This document shows, piece by piece, positions 1 through 6,634 of a stretch of 64,000 bases of DNA. Each line of letters opens with the position of its first letter. Within the stretch, counting starts at the first letter, position 1. The notes below the pieces were generated by a model, which made no database searches, was not told where the DNA came from, and saw only the letters and a list, made by a program, of their open reading frames with translations. The stretch is from NCBI RefSeq assembly GCF_026191635.1, contig NZ_JAKRRW010000022.1:25306-89305 (forward strand), written 5' to 3'. This stretch comes from Photobacterium obscurum. GTDB taxonomy: Bacteria > Pseudomonadota > Gammaproteobacteria > Enterobacterales > Vibrionaceae. The position numbers and the translations under genes were made by a program.

Positions 1-298
1 CGACCTTGGCACCCAACTCACGGGCAAATTCGCCAATGATGGCGTTGTCGATATCACCTTGTACCGGATGAATGTCCCAAGGCAATACCAATTCAGATGG
101 GCTTATTTCACCTTCTGCAGGGTGATAGCGAAATGAAGGCAGCAGAGGTTTACGTGCAACTTCACCCGGTGCAATAAGCTGATCAATTTCAAATATGTTG
201 ATAGGGCTAGATTCGAGATCATCGGTGATAGGCGTGTAGGCAACAACAGTATGAGTAGTACCTAAATCGATACCGACAAGATAACGAGGGGAAGACAT
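1..298 (-). CDS. Hsp70 family chaperone-like ATPase, N-terminal part (cut by window edge)
   Basis: Only the first 99 codons lie in the window; the gene runs off the left edge. The start is the ATG whose complement ends at 298, giving MSSPRYLVGIDLGTTHTVV, which is the phosphate-1 nucleotide-binding motif of the Hsp70/actin ATPase fold. The rest of the visible part resembles the start of the 611-residue Hsp70 just upstream, so the two are paralogues. It lies in the same direction as that gene but a hairpin terminator separates them (376-411), so it probably also has its own promoter in the roughly 120-bp gap. It is not DnaK itself: the N-terminus is divergent and it sits with DUF2760. Client and role are unknown. 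Confidence 0.85.
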   Translation of the reverse strand, partial: MSSPRYLVGIDLGTTHTVVAYTPITDDLESSPINIFEIDQLIAPGEVARKPLLPSFRYHPAEGEISPSELVLPWDIHPVQGDIDNAIIGEFARELGAKV

Positions 299-375
299 TG
301 ATTACTCCAGAGCTGATTGTGGTGTAGGTGTCAGATCTATAATTTCATGATATGTGTGAAGGAAACTTAGGTCGC

Positions 376-411
376 ATCAAAAATTACGGCGCATCATGGA
401 TGCGCCGTAAT
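376..411 (-). terminator. Rho-independent terminator after the 611-residue Hsp70 gene
   Basis: Arms at 383-395 and 399-411 pair over 13 bp (ATTACGGCGCATC with its complement) around a 3-base loop. Read on the minus strand the stem is followed by a run of T. It lies 11 bp past the stop of the upstream Hsp70 gene. Confidence 0.8.
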
Positions 412-421
412 AGGGTAGGGG

Positions 422-2257
422 TTATTTTTCGCGAACGTCGAATTCAACCTGCCATTTCTGACCGCCATCGCTTGGGATGGCCTCAAGGCAAAGTGTGCCC
501 AATTCAGTAACACGAGAGGCCAGACGAACCGGAACAACTTCACCTGCTGTACGGCCTTCCGATACCGGTAGTGTTACCTGAATAGCTGGTAGCTCTTCTA
601 GCTCTTCTGGCTGCCACCAATCTAGGTGGGTACCTGCCGGGTCGTCGCGACGTACTGTCGAACCGAAGAACTTGAATTGTACGGGCTGGCCAATAACCAG
701 GCCGAACTCGCGGCTAGGTACGTCGGCATGAGTGCCTTCTTCCATACCAAATGGTGCTACGCACAAGGCCTCTAGTGGTGGCTCCATACCAGGAATGGCT
801 GGCATTGAACTCTCGATACCCACGTAGTAGCTGCTTGCGATACCGCCACGGATACGTACGCCTTTACCTTTACGAACCGAACCGTAGTAAGAGGCACCGC
901 TTGCAACTGCCAGATCAAGATCCAGACCTTCCAGCAGTTTCGCTTCATCACTGCCAGCCGTTGTCAGCCAGTTGTTGATGATCGAAAGCAGACGCTCAGA
1001 CAGTAGATCTGACTTCAGCACACCACCGTTGAACAGGATAGCGGTTGGACGAATAAAGCCTTCGTGTAGCTGGTCGTATTTTTCGAACAGTTCATCGACG
1101 GCTGAAGACTGACGGCTTAGGAAGCCAGCAACATGGCGAGATACTGCAGCATCTTGTGCATATGGCAGACCCATCTGGGTTAGAGCACCACGCTGCATTT
1201 CAACAGGGTGTTCCTCAATGTTATTGCGAGGGAAGAAACCTTCAACCAGCGTTTGCTGAACTTCTTCTTGGGTCAGTTCAGTCTGAAGGGTGCCACCCAG
1301 TAGCTTGGAACCTCGGCTAGGAACCACAATTGGTACGGCCTGAAGTTCGGCATCACTTAGCAGCGCTTCTTTCGCATCACGGCAAGCATGAGTAATGGCT
1401 TGGATCTGCCAAGGCTGAAGTTGCTTGCCTTCTTGAGCCAGCTTCATCTTCAAACGATAAGCTAGCGCCAGATCCATGTTGTCACCACCCAGCAGGATGT
1501 GATCACCAACCGCAACGCGGTTAAGTGTCAGATTACCGTCTTCTTCGGTTACCGCAACTAATGAAAGGTCAGTCGTACCGCCACCGATATCGACCACTAG
1601 GATCACGTCACCAACAGAGACTTGATCGCGCCAGGTGTCATCGTTGTTTTTCAGCCAGCTGTATACTGCTGCCTGCGGCTCTTCTAGCAATGTCATGTGC
1701 TTGAAACCAACGTTACGAGCAGCTTCTGCTGTCAGATCACGTGCAGCCGGGTCGAATGAGGCCGGTACAGTAATCGTCACATCCTGATCAAACAGTGGCG
1801 TGTCAGGGTGCTGGTTGTTCCATGCCTCAGCAAGGTGCTCAAGGTAGTTGCGGGTAGCATCAACAGGAGAAACCTTGGCAACTTCTTCCGGGCTGTTTAG
1901 TGGCAGGAATGCGTCTCGGCGGTTAACACCACCATGGCATAACCAGCTTTTCGCGCTGGTGATCAGGCGAATTGGGGTTTTGCTACCTAGCGTACGTGCC
2001 ATTGCACCAACAATCGCATTAGGCTGTGCATTCCATGGCAGGGCAGTATCGCCTTCGGCCAATTCAGACTCGTGAGCCTGATACATGAATGATGGTAGTT
2101 GATCTTTTTCTTCAACATTACCTGGTGTGGTAAGTTGAGCGATCGGCATGACGTTTACTTGCGATTCTTCATCTTGCAGATCGACATAAGACAGTACGCA
2201 GTGAGTGGTACCTAGGTCGATACCAACGCTATAACGATGTTCTTGTGTTTCTTGCAT
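422..2257 (-). CDS. Hsp70 family protein, 611 residues
   Basis: A divergent Hsp70-type ATPase. Visible motifs are the phosphate-1 loop (VGIDLGTTHCVLSY, about residues 11-24), a VPASFDPAARDLT segment with LLEEPQAAVYSW (about 165-200), phosphate-2 (VVDIGGGTTDLS, about 223-234) and an adenosine-loop-like LFNGGVLKSDLL (about 408-419). The length is close to DnaK, but the C-terminal substrate-binding part is not DnaK-like. Its start codon overlaps the stop of the DUF2760 gene by one base (TAATG), so the two are translationally coupled. A second Hsp70 follows beyond a terminator. Hsp70 proteins normally couple ATP hydrolysis to binding and release of clients; here DUF2760 is the likely partner, by position only. 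Confidence 0.88.
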   Translation of the reverse strand: MQETQEHRYSVGIDLGTTHCVLSYVDLQDEESQVNVMPIAQLTTPGNVEEKDQLPSFMYQAHESELAEGDTALPWNAQPNAIVGAMARTLGSKTPIRLITSAKSWLCHGGVNRRDAFLPLNSPEEVAKVSPVDATRNYLEHLAEAWNNQHPDTPLFDQDVTITVPASFDPAARDLTAEAARNVGFKHMTLLEEPQAAVYSWLKNNDDTWRDQVSVGDVILVVDIGGGTTDLSLVAVTEEDGNLTLNRVAVGDHILLGGDNMDLALAYRLKMKLAQEGKQLQPWQIQAITHACRDAKEALLSDAELQAVPIVVPSRGSKLLGGTLQTELTQEEVQQTLVEGFFPRNNIEEHPVEMQRGALTQMGLPYAQDAAVSRHVAGFLSRQSSAVDELFEKYDQLHEGFIRPTAILFNGGVLKSDLLSERLLSIINNWLTTAGSDEAKLLEGLDLDLAVASGASYYGSVRKGKGVRIRGGIASSYYVGIESSMPAIPGMEPPLEALCVAPFGMEEGTHADVPSREFGLVIGQPVQFKFFGSTVRRDDPAGTHLDWWQPEELEELPAIQVTLPVSEGRTAGEVVPVRLASRVTELGTLCLEAIPSDGGQKWQVEFDVREK

Positions 2258-2904
2258 TACAGTTCTACCTCAGCGGCGGCAACAATGTGTGCATCGTGAC
2301 CTTCTGCCAGTTTAGGCAGTTTAACTTCAGTCACTTTCCAGCCGCGATGGATAAGGGTTCCGGTGAAAGGAGCTTCGCCTACAACATTACCCGTCAAGCG
2401 CACTTCAGAGGCATTAAAGCCTTGTGGCAGGGTAATGCGAGTTTCTTCGTCTTCAGAACGAATTGGGGCAAAGCTGAAGTATTCGTTAAGGACTTTCTGG
2501 CCGCCTTCGTGAATCACACGAGCAGCAGCACCAATTTCAGCATCGGCAAAACCTTTTAGGTCTTCTTGCATGAAATCGATAAAACGGGCTTCTTGCTGTA
2601 GTAGAGACAGTAGCTGCAGCGCTGCTTCAGGTGTTGCCGTTTTCAGTTTTGGTTCTACTTCAACAATTTTTTCGATGATTTTTTCAACTTCAACGATCTT
2701 CTCGACAGGTTTTTCAACCTCTACGATTTTCTCTACTTCGACTTCTTTCTCGACAATCTTTTCAACTTCTACTGGCTTGCCTTTTTTAGCAATATATAAA
2801 ACCAGTAATACCAATACCAAGCCGCCTAACCAAGCGTGCCCCATATCAATCGTTGTCGGCACTGCCGATAAATCCACAGTCATTTTAGAAAAATCAAAAG
2901 CCAT
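2257..2904 (-). CDS. DUF2760 family membrane-anchored protein
   Basis: A 215-residue protein with one hydrophobic segment (about residues 25-40, LGGLVLVLLVLYIAKK) near the N-terminus. This is followed by a highly charged repetitive stretch made of VEK/IVE units (about 46-85) and then a globular C-terminal domain of the DUF2760 type. The charged stretch probably forms an extended stalk or coiled coil. The layout suggests a bitopic membrane protein with the DUF2760 domain held away from the membrane; which side it faces cannot be read from the sequence. It heads the operon with the Hsp70 gene at 422-2257. DUF2760 has no established function; the recurring Hsp70 association suggests it is a chaperone partner or client (inference). 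Confidence 0.82.
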   Translation of the reverse strand: MAFDFSKMTVDLSAVPTTIDMGHAWLGGLVLVLLVLYIAKKGKPVEVEKIVEKEVEVEKIVEVEKPVEKIVEVEKIIEKIVEVEPKLKTATPEAALQLLSLLQQEARFIDFMQEDLKGFADAEIGAAARVIHEGGQKVLNEYFSFAPIRSEDEETRITLPQGFNASEVRLTGNVVGEAPFTGTLIHRGWKVTEVKLPKLAEGHDAHIVAAAEVEL

Positions 2905-3377
2905 ATCCGTCTTCTCTTTACAGTGAAAAATAGATTCACTATGAACAATTTGGGCTGAATACTAACATACTCATGCTGCATTACATCTAGGCTCAACATA
3001 TTTTTGCCCTAAATCAAGCTAGAAATGTTGACTTAGATTAATTTACAACCAATCAAGGGTTTGACACAACTCTGTCATTCTAAATGAGTCAGAATTATAT
3101 TCCACTATGCTCATAATAAACTTTATGAAAACTTTGATTGCTTCCTTTCATTTTTAGTCAATTTTTCACGACTTTGTCAGTATTTCATTGTTATTAAGCG
3201 GGGCTTGATGCGTATTGAGGAGAAGTCTGGGTAAGTATTCGCTAGGAAATGGGCTTTTATTCCAGCACGGTAGAGTAAAATGATAACAATGTGTGATTTG
3301 TCCGGTTATAACGATGTTTTTTGGGTAGACTTGCGGTAAATTTAGCAAATTGCTTTTACTGTCCATCAGGTTGAATT
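2905..3377. other. Divergent intergenic region, DUF2760-Hsp70 / yajD
   Basis: AT-rich spacer between two divergent genes, so it must hold both promoters. A TTGACA hexamer at 3061-3066 is a possible -35 box, but I could not pair it with a convincing -10 box. No RNA gene or repeat was recognised. A 66-codon open frame on the minus strand (3166-3366) has no ribosome site and odd composition, and is taken as noise. Confidence 0.5.
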
Positions 3378-3731
3378 ATGTCATCAGATTATTACGGCAC
3401 TAGTGCCGCTTACGCCCGTAAAGAACAAGGTTACCGTGAGAAAGCACTGAAGCTTTACCCATGGGTGTGTGGCCGCTGTTCGAGGGAGTTTGTTTATTCC
3501 AACCTTCGTGAATTGACCGTTCACCACGTTGATCACGATCATACCAATAACCCAGAAGACGGTAGTAACTGGGAACTATTGTGTCTTTTCTGCCACGATC
3601 ACGAGCACGAGAAATACACTGAGCATGATCAGCAAACCGGCAGTGTGATCAAAGCGGGTGAGAATGATCACGAAGCGGCAACTTTTAATCCATTTGCTGA
3701 TTTGAAAGCGATGATGGAAAAGAAGAAGTAA
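3378..3731 (+). CDS. yajD: YajD family HNH nuclease-like protein
   Basis: A 117-residue protein matching the YajD/HNH family. It has a CGRC motif (about residues 31-34), the HHVDHDHTNNPEDG core (about 49-62) and LLCLFCHDHEHE (about 68-79). The two Cys pairs should bind zinc, and the His/Asn core is the HNH metal-binding active site. HNH proteins of this size are predicted endonucleases, but the cellular role of YajD is not established. The gene stands alone, divergent from the DUF2760-Hsp70 operon and convergent with the protease gene at 3859-4941. Confidence 0.88.
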   Translation: MSSDYYGTSAAYARKEQGYREKALKLYPWVCGRCSREFVYSNLRELTVHHVDHDHTNNPEDGSNWELLCLFCHDHEHEKYTEHDQQTGSVIKAGENDHEAATFNPFADLKAMMEKKK

Positions 3732-3813
3732 GAAATAGCGGGATCTAGGTTTTAGGAAGAACAGGCCCTAGGAAAGAGCAATAGCTTGACTCTTTGTTGG
3801 GGCTTTATATCCT

Positions 3814-3848
3814 GACCCAGGACCCAGGACCCAGGACCCAGGACCCAT
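3814..3848. repeat. Five tandem copies of a 7-bp unit (GACCCAG)
   Basis: Four perfect GACCCAG units (3814-3841) are followed by GACCCAT (3842-3848). The tract sits between the convergent ends of yajD and the S2P-like protease gene. It is not self-complementary, so it is not a terminator. Short tracts like this change copy number by slippage. Confidence 0.85.
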
Positions 3849-3858
3849 GACCTTATCT

Positions 3859-4941
3859 CTAGGAACCTAAAACCTGTAACGGCAATCCCAGCATTGCATC
3901 GCCTGTACCGGCGAAATAGACGATAATTCCCACCAAAGCACTGACCAACCCGACATACCATACAAACGAGACAACTTGCCCGTAGCGATCTAATGGCAGG
4001 AGATGGCTGTGATGGCGGTATTTCCATTCCATCAAGATTTCAATTGAACCCATTACTAATAAGAAGCCAAATAGGGCCAAGCCAAGCGAATAGCTCAGTA
4101 TCACGCCGCCTACTGCAGCCAATGCACAGAGGGTGATCCCGACTTTGCTGTTCATCGAGAAACTGATGCTCTTGAGTACATGGCCGCCATCAAGCGGCAG
4201 GATTGGTAACAGGTTGAATAAGTTCAGTAGCGCGTTGAACACCGCGAGGCCGGCGAAGAACATTTCTCCGGTAACCCAGTAGATGAGCGTACAGATTATC
4301 GACATGATAAGGCCGAACAAAGGGCCCATGATAGAAATGACTACATCCTGCCAGCGGGTATTAATCTTCTCATCACTAAGGGCTAGACCACCAAGAAACG
4401 GAACCAGGTAGATCCCCTTGGTTTTCATGCCAAAGTATTTCATTGCCCGGATATGGCCGTATTCGTGAAAAACCAAACAGGCGACAAGGGCTAGGGCAAA
4501 TTGAACCGAGAATAGCCATGAATAGGCGGCAAGACTGGCTGCTGCCAATACGCCTTTGATAACCTTAGCGCTTTTTAATAGCTTCATTCCAAGCGATGCG
4601 AGGCCGATTAAGCTGAATTTGCGTTTAGGCTCTGGCTTGGCGGTCGGGATCTGTTTCTCGATATCTTTGCTGTTTCGGGAGCCATCCACGATGAGCTGCT
4701 CGTTGGCGCTTAGGCGGTATTCGATTAAGAAAGGCTGCCAGCTTAGCGAAACCTCAACACGACATTTGATGATGTCTTCGCCATTACTGAGTTCAAACTC
4801 ATGAACATGCTGATCGTTATGATCGGCATTGGCACTGATTTGCGAAACTAGGGTGTTGTTCCAAAATAGCTGTTGCCAGCCAGCCATTGATCCTTCCAGT
4901 CGAAGAGGTTGGCCAAGAAAATCAGTTGATAATAGTTCCAA
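3859..4941 (-). CDS. Site-2 protease family (M50) membrane metalloprotease
   Basis: A 360-residue membrane protein of the S2P/M50 class. The zinc-binding motif HEYGH is at residues 159-163 and the second motif NLLPILPLDGGH at about 243-254. Both are intact, so it should be active. Several hydrophobic segments lie between residues 130 and 350. The first 100 residues form a soluble domain without a recognised fold. Family members cut transmembrane segments of regulators or signal peptides; no anti-sigma partner lies nearby, so the substrate is unknown. It converges on yajD. The HTH_43 gene upstream on the same strand is 54 bp away. Confidence 0.85.
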   Translation of the reverse strand: MELLSTDFLGQPLRLEGSMAGWQQLFWNNTLVSQISANADHNDQHVHEFELSNGEDIIKCRVEVSLSWQPFLIEYRLSANEQLIVDGSRNSKDIEKQIPTAKPEPKRKFSLIGLASLGMKLLKSAKVIKGVLAAASLAAYSWLFSVQFALALVACLVFHEYGHIRAMKYFGMKTKGIYLVPFLGGLALSDEKINTRWQDVVISIMGPLFGLIMSIICTLIYWVTGEMFFAGLAVFNALLNLFNLLPILPLDGGHVLKSISFSMNSKVGITLCALAAVGGVILSYSLGLALFGFLLVMGSIEILMEWKYRHHSHLLPLDRYGQVVSFVWYVGLVSALVGIIVYFAGTGDAMLGLPLQVLGS

Positions 4942-4995
4942 GGAGTATTCCGTTTTACTGGGGTAATAGTGAAAGCGAGATTATGCCTTTTGGTA

Positions 4996-5289
4996 TTATG
5001 GGTAGTCGAGAACTGATTTTATTTCGGTTAGGTTATCGACAATCCACTGTTTGTTGATTGCTCCCCAATCAGATATCTCGTAGTGACCGCTGCGGTTCCG
5101 TTCGCCTTTGGTTTGGATAAACGTACAGGTGATATCCAGATCGGCAAGGCTTTTGATGGTGTCTTGGGCTGTGCGCCGAGGCATTCCTGTGTATTCAAGA
5201 ATACCAGGCACAGTTGTAATGCCGCTGTCAATTAAGTGGGCAATATATAAACGGCGATAGAAGCTGCTTTTCGTTTTACTGATAGGCAT
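4996..5289 (-). CDS. Winged helix-turn-helix regulator (HTH_43 type)
   Basis: A 97-residue protein with a predicted winged helix in its first 60 residues (FYRRLYIAHLIDSG, VPGILEYTGMPRRTAQDTI), which matches the small HTH_43 family common in Vibrionaceae. There is no ligand-binding domain. It is divergent from the GIY-YIG-like gene at 5603, and the shared 313-bp spacer carries repeated GTGTAAGT-type motifs that could be its operators (inference). The start at 5289 has a possible AAAGGA site about 14 bases away, which is longer than ideal. Confidence 0.78.
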   Translation of the reverse strand: MPISKTKSSFYRRLYIAHLIDSGITTVPGILEYTGMPRRTAQDTIKSLADLDITCTFIQTKGERNRSGHYEISDWGAINKQWIVDNLTEIKSVLDYP

Positions 5290-5316
5290 AGTGGTAAGTT
5301 GTAATCCTTTAATCCA

Positions 5317-5345
5317 TTTTCCAAGTCTCCGACGTACTTGGCTAT
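5317..5345. repeat. Degenerate member of the palindromic intergenic repeat family
   Basis: CCAAGT (5321-5326) pairs with ACTTGG (5336-5341), which is followed by CTATA, the same right end as the better copies at 24309, 30385 and 50661. The left end is TTTT instead of TATA. It lies just upstream of the HTH_43 start. Confidence 0.4.
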
Positions 5346-5445
5346 AAGTATCCTTGTATTGAGAGTATCACTAAAGCTTGTATGGTGTATGGCTAAATCA
5401 CTGGGGTTACGGTTGTTGAGGCTTTCATTTCTCGTGAATTGCCAC

Positions 5446-5567
5446 ATGTGTAAGTTAGATGTACAAGGTAGTTAGCATTTCGCTCATAGTTTGAGCGCTT
5501 AATACGCAGGTAGAAAAAAACCTTTCCAAAATGTGTACTTACACTTGTTTTCACCCTCTACATGTAG
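5446..5567. promoter_or_regulatory. Putative operator cluster between the HTH_43 and GIY-YIG-like genes
   Basis: GTGTAAGT occurs at 5448-5455 and its reverse complement ACTTACAC at 5537-5544. A 10-bp palindrome CTACATGTAG lies at 5558-5567, about 36 bp before the start at 5603. Repeated, partly symmetrical motifs in a divergent spacer next to a small HTH gene suggest autoregulation. This is inference from the sequence only. Confidence 0.35.
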
Positions 5568-5602
5568 ATACTTAATCAAATGAATTATTACTAGGGCTGA
5601 TA

Positions 5603-6157
5603 ATGAGCGCGTTAAGAAAGGCATACAAGCCTAGAATTCCAATGCCTAGCCATCAATGCTCATTGGAAGATAGAGCAAGCATCCCGAATGAATGTGGTGT
5701 GTATGCTATTTCAAAGGGGTTTGAATGCTTGTTGGTAGGTAGCTCAACCAACGTGGGGAAGGCGCTCCAGTCAATTCACAAAATTGGTGATGTACAGGTA
5801 ACTCTGGGTTGCACTGCCCAGTTCTGGCGATGTAGGCCGGATGAGTTGCAGGCAAAGATGTTTTATTTTATCTATGCGATGGATCCTTTATATAACCTGC
5901 ACCTGCCAGATAATTTCGTTGATACGATGTTGGATTATATTAGGCCTGATTCAAAACTCGTTATTGAAGATATCGAGAGGTTTGCTCAACACTTCTCGCA
6001 GAACAGGGCATACCGAGCGAGGCCTGAAGTGATTGATAATCGTAAGGCTGAAATCACAAGAATGGCATACCTCGCGGCATTCAATGAGTTAACCGGTGAA
6101 GAACTGGATATTGTCCAAGATGCACTCAACCAGGTACGAATGGACAAAGGAATCTAA
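5603..6157 (+). CDS. GIY-YIG-like protein of unknown function
   Basis: A 184-residue protein. Residues about 27-50 read IPNECGVYAISKG then LLVGSSTNVGKAL, which resembles the start of GIY-YIG nuclease domains (PGVY...YVGKS.N...R.L). A later segment DELQAKMFYFIYAMDPLYNLH resembles the conserved Glu helix and the P-x-YN end of the same domain. The Arg that normally follows the second motif is a Lys here and GIY/YIG read GVY/LVG, so nuclease activity is uncertain. The C-terminal 60 residues are helical and not recognised. An AGGG ribosome site precedes the ATG. The gene is divergent from the HTH_43 regulator and is followed by a terminator, so it is monocistronic. The family call is my inference from motif layout. 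Confidence 0.6.
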   Translation: MSALRKAYKPRIPMPSHQCSLEDRASIPNECGVYAISKGFECLLVGSSTNVGKALQSIHKIGDVQVTLGCTAQFWRCRPDELQAKMFYFIYAMDPLYNLHLPDNFVDTMLDYIRPDSKLVIEDIERFAQHFSQNRAYRARPEVIDNRKAEITRMAYLAAFNELTGEELDIVQDALNQVRMDKGI

Positions 6158-6170
6158 GCACAGTTGTTGG

Positions 6171-6193
6171 AAGGTCACTGCAGGTGGCCTTTT
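6171..6193 (+). terminator. Rho-independent terminator after the GIY-YIG-like gene
   Basis: AAGGTCAC (6171-6178) pairs with GTGGCCTT (6184-6191) with one wobble, followed by a short T run. It starts 14 bp after the stop codon. Confidence 0.65.
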
Positions 6194-6433
6194 TACCTAA
6201 CCTAAGCTAAGAGTCTGTTTGAACTAGGCGGACTCTTAAGTTTTACTCATTTCTTCTTCTACTTTTTCCTCCCTTTAGCTGCGATTAGCTCCAACTAATT
6301 GATCCATGCCTTTGAGCTGAGGTCATTATATCCATACGTTCGTCGCGAGCTGCATTAGATTGTCTCTATAAGTTATCAAATTCTCAGAAGCTGACTAGAG
6401 TTAACATTAACTCAATAGTCTTGGAGGAGAAGG

Positions 6434-6571
6434 ATGGACGCAGAAACACGACGTCGAGCAGAGCTCAAGGCATTTCTATTCATTACGGTCATTCTGTTTC
6501 CGATCCTTGCCGTAGCCGTTGTCGGCGGCTATGGATTTTTGGTGTGGTTTGTACAGGTACTTTCTGGCTAG
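6434..6571 (+). CDS. napE: NapE, small membrane subunit of periplasmic nitrate reductase
   Basis: A 45-residue protein. A strong GGAGGAGAAGG site lies just before the ATG. It has a short charged N-terminus (MDAETRRRAELK), then one long hydrophobic helix containing FPILAVAVVGGYGFLVW, which is the NapE family signature. NapE is an inner-membrane protein of unknown exact function found at the head of nap operons. It is followed after only 63 bp by napA; in napEDABC operons napD lies at this point. Operon: napE-napA-napB-napC. Confidence 0.85.
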   Translation: MDAETRRRAELKAFLFITVILFPILAVAVVGGYGFLVWFVQVLSG

Positions 6572-6634
6572 GAATGATATCAGAGCTGTTTGTTAGAAGC
6601 TGACCATATATTGAAAGTAAGTAGAGAGGTCGTA

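Noticed and set aside
3166..3366. 66-codon minus-strand frame before yajD
   Set aside because: No ribosome site, no resemblance to known proteins, and it covers the yajD promoter region.
6574..6603. Nine-codon frame between napE and napA as a napD remnant
   Set aside because: It shows no resemblance to NapD and is too short to judge.
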